NCBI GenBank assembly: GCA_036562565.1
Contig: DATCJY010000066.1
Span: 12,459-76,458, forward strand
DNA from: DATCJY01 sp036562565
GTDB taxonomy: Bacteria > Bacteroidota > Bacteroidia > Flavobacteriales_D > Sanyastnellaceae
Direction of reading: 5' to 3'
Length of the DNA: 64,000 bases
Shown here piece after piece: positions 44,728 through 51,927 of this stretch (positions are counted from its first letter, which is position 1; each line of letters begins with the position of its first letter). A program made the translations under genes and the position numbers. The notes under the pieces were generated by a model that was given only the letters and a program-made list of their open reading frames with translations, did not search any database and was not told the DNA's origin.

Positions 44728-46347
44728 ATGAGAAAAATCTATTCTGTACTTGCCGGATTGATGCTCAGCGTAGCAGCTATGGCACAAGTACCACAAGGAA
44801 TGAGTTATCAGGCGGTGGTGCGCAACGCGTCCAATGAACTCATCGTCAATACAAACGTTGGTGTGCGCATCAGCATTATTCAAGGTTCATCTATTGGTAC
44901 CCCGGTTTACGTAGAAACTCAAAACGTTACTACAAACCTCAACGGTTTGATGTCTTTGACTGTTGGCGCTGGAACTGTGGTAACCGGTAACTTCTCAACT
45001 ATCAACTGGGGTGACGGTCCATACTTCATCAAAACAGAAACCGATCCAACAGGTGGTACCAACTATACCATTTCAGGTGTTCAACAATTGTTGAGTGTTC
45101 CTTACGCTCTTTATGCAGCCAATGCCGGTAGCGGTGGTGGTACTCCCGGTCCACAAGGTCCACAGGGTCCTCAAGGTGAGCCTGGCCCTCCTGGCCCTCC
45201 TGGCCCTCAAGGCCCACAAGGTCCTCAAGGTCCACAAGGCCCTCCAGGAGAAGGTTCAGGTGGAACATTGGATGAAGCCTATGACTTTGGTGGTCCCGGT
45301 GCCGGCCGTACAATTACTGCTGATGCTGGTGCTGTGACTATTAATACTGTATCTGTAAATGCGACAGCCTTAGAAATAAACAACAATGGCTCTAACAACA
45401 TCGGTGTGGATGTAAACCTGAACAATAGTGGTGCAGGTATCCGTGCAAGAAGTACTAGCGCTTCCAACCAATACCCATCCATCCAAGCTGAAACGAACAG
45501 CTCGGCAGCTCTTAACTCTGCCATTGTTGCTCAAACTACTGGTGCGGCTTTCGCACTTAGCGGTCAAGCTGTATCCACATCCACAGCTGATGGTGCTGTA
45601 TTTGGTAACAACCTAAGAACAAATGGTGGTACCGGTGTGTACGGTATAGGTTTTGACGGAGTAATTGGACAAACACAACTTAGCTCTGGTGTTGGTGTGT
45701 ATGGTGTGAACATGGCCTATGCCAATGCGCAAGGTGATGCAATGGGCGTTTTAGGTGAGGGTGATTTAGTCGGAGTAGCCGGATATGCGGTGGACGAAGA
45801 CTACGGTTATGGTATATTCTCGTTTGGCCATCTTGGTGCATTGGGTGATATTGACGCTCTAGGTACTAAGAACTTCACTATCGATCATCCAATTGACCCT
45901 GCCAACAAACTCTTGCGTCATGCAGCTGTAGAATCAAATGAAGTGTTGAACATCTATCGTGGAAATGTTGTTTGTGATGCAAACGGTAATGCCACTGTAG
46001 AGCTTCCTTCTTACTTCTCTGCTATCAACAAGGAGTTCTCTTACATCCTTACTCCAATTGGTGGTGCAGCTCCTGAATTGCACGTGATGTCTGAAATTGT
46101 TGATGGCCAATTCACCATTGCCGGTGGTAAACCAAATATGAAAGTTTCATGGCAAGTAACCGCTCAAAGAAATGATGTGTATATGCAAGACCATCCTTTC
46201 CAACCTGAGCAAATGAAGCCGGAGCACAAACAAGGTACTTACCTCTATCCACAAGGTTATGGTCAAGGCAATGACCAGCTTTACATCCATAAGCCTGAAC
46301 ACAAGCTTCCTACTCAACAAGAACTTCAATTGATTAAAGAGAAATAA
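44728..46347 (+). CDS. Secreted collagen-like protein, paralogue of the first
   Basis: This 539-residue protein has a signal peptide (KIYSVLAGLMLSVAAMAQ) and the same N-terminal domain as the first collagen-like protein (MSYQAVVRNASNE to LLSVPYALYAA). Twelve G-x-y triplets follow (residues 141-176, GPQGPQGPQGEPGPPGPPG), then a beta-repeat region (about 190-390), and a C-terminal domain (KNFTIDHPIDPANKLLRHA, then VESNEVLNIYRGNV, VSWQVTAQRNDVYM) that I know from memory in several phyla, with no assigned function. It has no S74 domain and no T9SS domain. A very strong terminator follows. The two collagen genes look like an old duplication with different tails. Confidence 0.85.
   Translation: MRKIYSVLAGLMLSVAAMAQVPQGMSYQAVVRNASNELIVNTNVGVRISIIQGSSIGTPVYVETQNVTTNLNGLMSLTVGAGTVVTGNFSTINWGDGPYFIKTETDPTGGTNYTISGVQQLLSVPYALYAANAGSGGGTPGPQGPQGPQGEPGPPGPPGPQGPQGPQGPQGPPGEGSGGTLDEAYDFGGPGAGRTITADAGAVTINTVSVNATALEINNNGSNNIGVDVNLNNSGAGIRARSTSASNQYPSIQAETNSSAALNSAIVAQTTGAAFALSGQAVSTSTADGAVFGNNLRTNGGTGVYGIGFDGVIGQTQLSSGVGVYGVNMAYANAQGDAMGVLGEGDLVGVAGYAVDEDYGYGIFSFGHLGALGDIDALGTKNFTIDHPIDPANKLLRHAAVESNEVLNIYRGNVVCDANGNATVELPSYFSAINKEFSYILTPIGGAAPELHVMSEIVDGQFTIAGGKPNMKVSWQVTAQRNDVYMQDHPFQPEQMKPEHKQGTYLYPQGYGQGNDQLYIHKPEHKLPTQQELQLIKEK
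45148..45255 (+). repeat. Collagen-like triplet repeats, second protein
   Basis: Twelve G-x-y triplets (mostly GPQ and GPP) are encoded by 9-base units differing at third positions. Slippage could change the number of triplets without breaking the frame. Confidence 0.8.
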
Positions 46348-46370
46348 TCCTACTCTTTAAAATGATTAAA

Positions 46371-46409
46371 CGATAAAGGCCGCAGAGTTGCGGCCTTTAT
46401 CGTTTTTTT
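46371..46409 (+). terminator. Strong Rho-independent terminator after the collagen locus
   Basis: CGATAAAGGCCGC pairs perfectly with GCGGCCTTTATCG (13 base pairs, loop AGAGTT), followed by seven T. It ends the surface operon just before the convergent obgE gene. Confidence 0.9.
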
Positions 46410-46433
46410 ATACCCGTTTTTATAAGAAACTGA

Positions 46434-47438
46434 TTATTCCATATCACTCGAATTGATTTGCTGCCAAATCATATCCTTCAATTTATCGATATTAAATCCG
46501 GTAACAGCAGATATGAAAATATGAGGAACGTCTTCCGGAAGCAATGGCTCCATTTGTTTCATCATTTCTTCATCCATCATATCACACTTGGTGATGGCTA
46601 GCAAACGCTTCTTATCCAACAACTCTGGATTGTATCTTCTCAATTCATCCAACAAGATATGGTATTCGGCACGGATGTCCTTGGAGTCGCATGCAATCAT
46701 GAACAACAACGATGAGTTGCGCTCAATGTGGCGCAAAAAACGATGCCCAAGTCCTTTGCCTTCGGCAGCCCCCTCAATGATACCGGGGATATCAGCCATC
46801 ACAAACGAGCGGTCATCTCTATAACGCACCATCCCTAAATTGGGTACAAGCGTGGTGAAAGGATAATCGGCAATCTCCGGCTTAGCAGCACTTACAACAG
46901 ACAGCAAGGTACTCTTACCCGCATTGGGGAAACCTACTAATCCTACATCTGCAAGCACCTTCAACTCTAGAATCTTCCATTCTTCTCGGCCCGGTTCACC
47001 CGGCTGTGCATAGTCCGGTGCCTGATTGGTCGCGGTTTTGAAATGGTCATTGCCCAATCCGCCTCTACCTCCGGGTACAAGGATAAACTCTTGCCCGTGC
47101 TCGGTGATTTCGGCAACTATTTCACCTGTTTCAAAATCCTTGGCGACCGTGCCCAGCGGAACTTCCAAAATTTCATCTCTACCCTGTCGGCCGGTCTTGC
47201 GCGCTCCGCTACCACTTTCACCCGACTCTGCAATAACATGTTTGCGATACTTGAGGTGGAGCAAAGTCCATACATGGCTGCTACCTCGGATAATGACGTG
47301 GCCACCACGGCCTCCATCTCCACCATCTGGACCTCCGCGTGGAACGAATTTTTCTCTTCTGAAATGACGGCTTCCAGCGCCACCCGCACCGGAGCGGCAG
47401 CAAATCTTTACGTAGTCAACAAAATTGGAATCTGCCAT
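46434..47438 (-). CDS. obgE: Obg-family GTPase
   Basis: This 334-residue protein has the glycine-rich Obg fold (residues 1-160, RSGAGGAGSRHFRREKFVPR, GPDGGDGGRGGHV, VPGGRGGLGNDHF) and a G domain with GFPNAGKSTLL (about 167-177), DIPGIIEGA, and ITKCDMMD. Obg proteins bind the 50S subunit and link ribosome assembly to stress. The short C-terminus lacks the extra OCT domain found in some relatives. It lies 77 bases after adk on the same strand, and that gap holds a terminator-like hairpin, so part of its transcription may be attenuated. Confidence 0.92.
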   Translation of the reverse strand: MADSNFVDYVKICCRSGAGGAGSRHFRREKFVPRGGPDGGDGGRGGHVIIRGSSHVWTLLHLKYRKHVIAESGESGSGARKTGRQGRDEILEVPLGTVAKDFETGEIVAEITEHGQEFILVPGGRGGLGNDHFKTATNQAPDYAQPGEPGREEWKILELKVLADVGLVGFPNAGKSTLLSVVSAAKPEIADYPFTTLVPNLGMVRYRDDRSFVMADIPGIIEGAAEGKGLGHRFLRHIERNSSLLFMIACDSKDIRAEYHILLDELRRYNPELLDKKRLLAITKCDMMDEEMMKQMEPLLPEDVPHIFISAVTGFNIDKLKDMIWQQINSSDME

Positions 47439-47450
47439 AACATAGAATAT

Positions 47451-47482
47451 AAAACGCGCTCAACCGAATTCTGGTTGAGCGC
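47451..47482 (-). terminator. Hairpin between adk and obgE (terminator or attenuator)
   Basis: On the minus strand GCGCTCAACC and GGTTGAGCGC form a perfect 10-base stem around a 7-base loop, followed by TTTTATATTCT. It lies 12 bases before the obgE ATG, so it would end most adk messages in the obgE leader. Confidence 0.7.
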
Positions 47483-47515
47483 ACAAAGATGATATTAAAA
47501 AATAGAATTACAGTC

Positions 47516-48091
47516 TTAAACCTCTACCCCTATAGCTGCATACAAGCGCTCGGAGATTTCTTCAATGGAACCGATACCGTTGATTCCCTTGTACTTGCCC
47601 TGTGCTTTATAATACTCGGCAACAGGTGCCGTCTCTCTGTTATAGACATTGATTCTGTTCTGTATAATGGCCGGATCGGCATCATCAGCGCGCCCGCTGG
47701 TCTTGGCTCGGTTGAGCAAACGTGCCTTCAATTCTTCTTCATCGACTTCCAAGGCCAACATGCATGTGATTTCGGTTCCTTTGGATTTGAGAAAGGCATC
47801 CAAAGCTTCAGCCTGTGTAGACGTTCTCGGGAAACCATCAAAAATAAACCCTTTGGCATCAGGATATTTATTGACCTCGCTCTCAAGCATGCTAATCGTG
47901 ACACTATCCGGAACAAGGGAGCCCTTGTCCATATAGCTCTTCGCCAACATTCCAAGTTCGGTCTCGCCTTTGATATTGGCTCTAAAGATGTCACCCGTAC
48001 TGAGGTGCTTTAGGCCGTATTTCTTTATGAGGTTCTCCGATTGAGTTCCCTTTCCTGCTCCCGGAGGACCGAAGAGTACAATGTTCAACAT
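47516..48091 (-). CDS. adk: Adenylate kinase
   Basis: This 191-residue enzyme converts AMP and ATP to two ADP. It has the P-loop GPPGAGKGTQSE (about 7-18), the AMP-binding HLSTGDIFRANI, and FDGFPRTSTQAEAL (about 82-95). The LID is short (LLNRAKTSGRADDADP) and has no zinc Cys, as in Gram-negative short-LID enzymes. The gene starts a two-gene unit with obgE. I found no exact TAnnTTTG box upstream. Confidence 0.94.
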   Translation of the reverse strand: MLNIVLFGPPGAGKGTQSENLIKKYGLKHLSTGDIFRANIKGETELGMLAKSYMDKGSLVPDSVTISMLESEVNKYPDAKGFIFDGFPRTSTQAEALDAFLKSKGTEITCMLALEVDEEELKARLLNRAKTSGRADDADPAIIQNRINVYNRETAPVAEYYKAQGKYKGINGIGSIEEISERLYAAIGVEV

Positions 48092-48284
48092 GGCGATAAT
48101 CCGTTTTTACTTTGAAATTTTGAAAGATGCGAAGGTAAGCATCCAAGTGGCTTTTTTAATCAGGATTATATCCTCCCACCCAAAATTGGGTTCCTGCGCA
48201 AGCTCTAGATGGCCACGACTCGGCATCCGACAAGCTCCTTAACTTACACTTAAATTACTGAACATCACCAACGTGCAAAACCAC

Positions 48285-48292
48285 TACCTTTG
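48285..48292 (+). promoter_or_regulatory. Candidate -7 box (TACCTTTG) of the EF-hand protein gene
   Basis: This exact TAnnTTTG match lies 35 bases before the ATG at 48328, inside the gap with divergent adk. An A-rich stretch (CTAAAAACAA) just before the ATG is typical of Bacteroidota starts. Confidence 0.45.
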
Positions 48293-48327
48293 GCAGGTAT
48301 TCTTAAAATCATAAAAACTAAAAACAA

Positions 48328-48762
48328 ATGACAGACAATTTGAAAGAACTCATCAAAAAATTGGGACAGGATAGCGTAATAAATAATCCTGAAATTCCCA
48401 ATGAACAAAACGAAGCTGTACTCGCTTCTGCCGAAATGGCCATCATCAACGGATTGCAAAAACTTGTGTCACAAGGCAAAAAGGATGAGCTTGCGCATAT
48501 GGCAGCCGACCCTAACAGTGCCGAAGCGCAACAACTTCAGAGTGGTTTTGTGCAAAACCTGATTGACAAGCTGAGTATCAAACAAGAAACCGCGAAGCAC
48601 ATCGCTACTTCACTTATCCCTCAAATCCTTGCGCGATTCAATATGGGCGCTAATGGTTTCGACATCACCGGTCTGCAAGCTTTGCTAACCAAAACCGGTT
48701 TGGACAAAGATGGTGACGGAAATGTGGACTTGAACGATTTGAAAAAGATGATCGGCTTCTAA
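48328..48762 (+). CDS. Small helical protein with one EF-hand-like calcium loop
   Basis: This 144-residue protein has no signal peptide. It is largely helical and polar (LKELIKKLGQDSV, IINGLQKLVSQGKKDEL). The C-terminus carries a single loop, DKDGDGNVDLND (126-137), with Asp or Asn at positions 1, 3, 5, 7, 9 and 12, as in dockerin and EF-hand calcium sites. It is a lone loop, so it may pair across a dimer. I recognise no named family. It stands alone between adk and accD, with its own promoter-like box and terminator. The middle (VLASAEMAIINGL, FVQNLIDKLSIKQET) suggests a DUF937-like helical bundle, but that is a guess. Confidence 0.75.
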   Translation: MTDNLKELIKKLGQDSVINNPEIPNEQNEAVLASAEMAIINGLQKLVSQGKKDELAHMAADPNSAEAQQLQSGFVQNLIDKLSIKQETAKHIATSLIPQILARFNMGANGFDITGLQALLTKTGLDKDGDGNVDLNDLKKMIGF

Positions 48763-48785
48763 GCATACTGCTTGAATCAAAAAAC

Positions 48786-48817
48786 AAAAAGGCCGAAACA
48801 AATGTTTCGGCCTTTTT
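48786..48817. terminator. Bidirectional terminator between the EF-hand gene and accD
   Basis: AAAAAGGCCGAAACA and TGTTTCGGCCTTTTT form a perfect 15-base inverted repeat. The A and T ends serve as U-tracts on both strands, so it ends both convergent transcripts. Confidence 0.9.
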
Positions 48818-48837
48818 CATATCGAAAACTTTTTCAA

Positions 48838-49686
48838 TTATGATACCTTCATCATTTGCAGGGAAAGAGCAAGCTTGTTTTTGAGCTCTTTTCTGTCCAC
48901 GATGTAATCGAGGAATCCGTGCTCCAATACAAACTCAGCACTTTGGAATCCTTCAGGAAGATCTTTACCGATGGTCTCTCTCACAACGCGAGGTCCGGCA
49001 AAACCTATCAACGCTTTGGGCTCGGCAATATTGATATCTCCAAGCATCGCGAATGAAGCTGTTACCCCTCCGGTTGTAGGATCTGTGAGGATGGATACGT
49101 AAGGCAATTTAGCCTCTGCAAGCTGTGTGAGCTTGGCAGAAGTCTTTGCCATTTGCATAAGCGAGAATCCAGCCTCCATCATCCTTGCGCCACCTGATTT
49201 GGAGATACACACAAAAGGACAATTGTTCTTGATGGCTTCATCCACTCCAATAGCAAACTTCTCACCTACAACGGAGCCCATGGAACCACCGATAAATCCG
49301 AAATCCATACACGCCACCACCGTGGTGATGCCATTGATATCACCAATGGCTACGCGTATTGCATCCTTCAAGCCAGTTTTGGCAATGGTGGTCTTAATAC
49401 GATCCTTATAACTTTTGGTATCTACGAATTCCAATGGGTCAGCACTGATGAGATTAGCTGCAATCTCATCGTATTCGTGCTCATCAAAGAGAATAGAGAA
49501 ATATTCCAATGACCCAATTTTTTCATGGTAGTTACATTTTTCGCACACCCAATTATTGTCTGCAAATGCTTCAGTGGTAACTACATTCTTACACTCAGGA
49601 CATTTATGCCAAAGTCCTTCGGGTATCTCTTTCTTCTCTTTGCTTTTGGTAGTTACACCCTGTATCTTTCTTTTAAACCAACTCAT
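48838..49686 (-). CDS. accD: Acetyl-CoA carboxylase carboxyltransferase subunit beta
   Basis: This 282-residue protein is the beta half of the carboxyltransferase that makes malonyl-CoA. The N-terminal zinc ribbon has CPECKNVV and CEKCNYHEKIG (about 28-60). The crotonase-like core has VACMDFGFIGGSMGSVVGEK (about 122-141), CISKSGGARMMEAG (oxyanion hole) and ILTDPTTGGVTASFAMLGD. GFAGPRVVRETIGKDLPEGF closes the site. The alpha subunit is not adjacent. An 8-base-arm palindrome sits in its leader. Confidence 0.94.
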   Translation of the reverse strand: MSWFKRKIQGVTTKSKEKKEIPEGLWHKCPECKNVVTTEAFADNNWVCEKCNYHEKIGSLEYFSILFDEHEYDEIAANLISADPLEFVDTKSYKDRIKTTIAKTGLKDAIRVAIGDINGITTVVACMDFGFIGGSMGSVVGEKFAIGVDEAIKNNCPFVCISKSGGARMMEAGFSLMQMAKTSAKLTQLAEAKLPYVSILTDPTTGGVTASFAMLGDINIAEPKALIGFAGPRVVRETIGKDLPEGFQSAEFVLEHGFLDYIVDRKELKNKLALSLQMMKVS

Positions 49687-49714
49687 TTTCTGTGTAGTAT
49701 GTATTGAACAGGCT

Positions 49715-49733
49715 GACTAATTCATAATTAGTC
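49715..49733. promoter_or_regulatory. Palindrome in the accD leader
   Basis: GACTAATT and AATTAGTC are perfect 8-base inverted repeats around a 3-base spacer (CAT), 28 bases before the accD ATG. It is too AT-rich and lacks a T-run, so an operator is likelier than a terminator. A fatty-acid-synthesis regulator would be the logical binder, but none is identified. Confidence 0.45.
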
Positions 49734-49931
49734 CTTGAATTATCAGCGCACAAATATGTACGTAAATGTAGTTTTTCCGAATCAAAAAAAACACTTCTCC
49801 AACTAGCGTTGTCCCCATCCCAAACCTTGCGCTTTCATTTTAAGTGATGAAAATCAACCCAAAAGATGACTCCTATCAAAGCATGCACAGTTAGTGACCT
49901 ACACATTTGTCGCATCAATAAACTATACATC

Positions 49932-50336
49932 ATGCCTCACTCAAATTACACCTACATTACCCACATGAGCAATGAACACAGCAGCTGGATGCGCGGCATT
50001 GCTTTCTATCGGGATGAAATCAAAATTTTGCTTGAAAGGCTCAACGAGCTCACAACCGACAAGACGTGTAAGGCCGGTGCAGATCAAATCGAACAATACC
50101 ACAATCAAATCCTCAATTATCAGAACACCATGGCCGAATTGGAGCAAGACATCCAAGCCAACTTCAAACTGATTGAAAGTGATTTGGAAAAAAGGGAATT
50201 ACATGTAAGCAATAGTGCGATGGCTCAGGCGGACTCATTGCGCAACCGTTATATAGAGGTAGAGAAATCCTTCAATGAGTTCCGTCATGCATTCAACAGG
50301 TTTTTATGTGATAATATGGAAGTAGTGCTGAAGTAA
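49932..50336 (+). CDS. Coiled-coil protein of unknown function
   Basis: This protein is about 134 residues from the ATG at 49932; starts at 49866 and 49965 are also possible. It is predicted all-helical, with long heptad runs (WMRGIAFYRDEIKILLERLNE, IEQYHNQILNYQNTMAELEQ) and a Phe/Arg-rich end (FNEFRHAFNRFLCDN). No signal peptide or known motif is seen. From memory, similar proteins with an HSxWxRGxxFYxDE opening occur across Bacteroidota with no assigned function. A bidirectional terminator follows. The choice of start is not decided by a ribosome site. Confidence 0.65.
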   Translation: MPHSNYTYITHMSNEHSSWMRGIAFYRDEIKILLERLNELTTDKTCKAGADQIEQYHNQILNYQNTMAELEQDIQANFKLIESDLEKRELHVSNSAMAQADSLRNRYIEVEKSFNEFRHAFNRFLCDNMEVVLK

Positions 50337-50374
50337 CACCGGGGGTTCATTACATTTTAGCATGCTTTCAAAAC

Positions 50375-50405
50375 ACAAAAGGCCTCGCAGTGCAAGGCCT
50401 TTTGT
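50375..50405. terminator. Bidirectional terminator between coiled-coil gene and PfkB kinase gene
   Basis: ACAAAAGGCCT and AGGCCTTTTGT are perfect 11-base arms around a 9-base loop. Both convergent genes, ending at 50336 and 50437, would use it. Confidence 0.85.
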
Positions 50406-50436
50406 TATTTATTTCCATCAATATAATATTGACATA

Positions 50437-51363
50437 TTATGCTTCCATTTCGATTTCGAAATCGGTAAGTGCTACAAATTGCTCGATACGTTCTGCAATT
50501 TCGTCTGCAGTTACTTCGAGCAAACGCTCCGGACCAAATTTCTCACATGTGAACGAAGCCATAGCAGAACCCACAATCACAGCACGTTTCATATTCTCAA
50601 ATGAAATATTGTGGCTCTTAGCAAGATAACCGATGAAACCACCGGCAAATGTGTCACCGGCACCTGTTGGGTCAAGTACTTCTTCCAAAGGAAGAGCAGG
50701 AGCAAAAAAGATATTGTTTTGGTCAAACAACAAAGCACCGTGCTCCCCTTTCTTAATGATGAGATACTTTGGTCCAAATGACAAAATCTTACGCGCTGCT
50801 TTTACAAGCGAATATTCATTTGCTAGTTGACGAGCTTCTTCATCATTGATGGTAAGTACATCCACCTTGGCAATAACTTTCATCAAATCATCCATTGCGG
50901 AGTCCATCCAAAAGTTCATCGTGTCCATCACGATGAGTTTTGGGCGCACTTTGATTTGATTCAACACACTCATTTGAACTGTGGGAGCAAGGTTTCCAAG
51001 CATGAGGAAATCACATGTCTGGTAGCTCTCCGGCAATACCGGATTGAAAGTGGCCAACACGTTGAGGTCGGTAACAAGTGTGTCTCGAGAGTTCAAATCG
51101 TAATGGTATTTACCTGCCCAGTAAAATGATTTTTCACCTTGTTTGATTTGCAGACCTTGTTGATCAATACCCTTGTCCTTCATGGTTTGAAGGAAGTCCG
51201 TAGGGAAGTCTTCCCCTACTACGGATACCAATCCACTCTCTTTAATAAAGTGTGAAGCGGACAATGCAATGTACATAGCGGCACCTCCAATCACTTTGTC
51301 GCGTTTAGCGAATGGAGTTTCTATTGAGTCAAATGCCACAGTACCAACGGATACGAGATTCAT
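50437..51363 (-). CDS. PfkB-family sugar kinase
   Basis: This 308-residue kinase has the N-terminal KVIGGAAMYIALSAS (substrate-binding GG pair) and the C-terminal LDPTGAGDTFAGGFIGYL (about 229-246), whose Asp in GAGD is the catalytic base. The middle has NDEEARQL, as in adenosine- or ribose-type kinases. The sugar or nucleoside substrate cannot be fixed; no sugar transport gene is adjacent. A TAnnTTTG box lies 16 bases before the start. The tRNA gene lies 187 bases upstream on the other strand. Confidence 0.88.
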   Translation of the reverse strand: MNLVSVGTVAFDSIETPFAKRDKVIGGAAMYIALSASHFIKESGLVSVVGEDFPTDFLQTMKDKGIDQQGLQIKQGEKSFYWAGKYHYDLNSRDTLVTDLNVLATFNPVLPESYQTCDFLMLGNLAPTVQMSVLNQIKVRPKLIVMDTMNFWMDSAMDDLMKVIAKVDVLTINDEEARQLANEYSLVKAARKILSFGPKYLIIKKGEHGALLFDQNNIFFAPALPLEEVLDPTGAGDTFAGGFIGYLAKSHNISFENMKRAVIVGSAMASFTCEKFGPERLLEVTADEIAERIEQFVALTDFEIEMEA

Positions 51364-51379
51364 AGAAAAAAAATTTTGC

Positions 51380-51387
51380 CAAAGATA
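51380..51387 (-). promoter_or_regulatory. Candidate -7 box (TATCTTTG) of the PfkB kinase gene
   Basis: This exact TAnnTTTG match on the minus strand ends 16 bases before the kinase ATG. No clear -33 box was found. Confidence 0.45.
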
Positions 51388-51550
51388 TTGCTATTTTAAA
51401 AAAACGTTGTACTATTGCACCCCGTTTGACACGGAGCCCCTCTTTGAAACGCTGGTGTTCTAGTTTTGAAGGACAGAAAATCCTTCGGAATGGCTGATAG
51501 CAATGGAGAAAGTTTCTCTTGATAAACGAAAGAGTTTACCAAAAGAAAAT

Positions 51551-51624
51551 TCCTCAGTAGCTCAGCTGGTTAGAGCACATGACTGTTAATCATGGGGTCC
51601 CTGGTTCGAGCCCAGGCTGGGGAG
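51551..51624 (+). tRNA. tRNA-Asn (anticodon GTT)
   Basis: The 74-base gene folds into a cloverleaf. The acceptor stem TCCTCAG pairs with CTGGGGA. The D arm is AGCTCAGCTGGTTAGAGC, the anticodon loop CTGTTAA holds GTT at 51585-51587, and the T arm is GGTTCGAGCC. The discriminator is G, as usual for tRNA-Asn. The bases after it read CAA, so the CCA end is not encoded and must be added by the cca product. A terminator hairpin follows two bases later. Confidence 0.97.
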
Positions 51625-51625
51625 C

Positions 51626-51655
51626 AAAGCTCACACGTAAGTGTGGGCTTTGTTC
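51626..51655 (+). terminator. Terminator after tRNA-Asn
   Basis: AAAGCTCACAC pairs with GTGTGGGCTTT (one G-U pair) around a GTAA loop, followed by a T-rich stretch. It starts 2 bases after the tRNA. Confidence 0.8.
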
Positions 51656-51927
51656 GTTTATATACTTTCTATTTATTCTCTAAAGAGTTTCCTTTTAGAA
51701 ATGACTTTTATTCACCTCACCGTAATACCTGAATGATTCAACCCCAGACATAAGACGTGTGAACAATCGAGTAAATAGGTATTCTTCAATTAAATACCTC
51801 CAATTATTGTTTTAAATAATTTCCATTTTATATGATTTTTGATCATGTCACGGTGATTGCTCAAATGATTCAAACCTGACAAAAACATCTACACGTAGGT
51901 TGTATCAAATTATTTAAACTCAAATTA

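Noticed and set aside
45148..45255. Short regular repeats, possible CRISPR
   Set aside because: The 9-base units encode collagen G-x-y triplets in frame and have no spacers.
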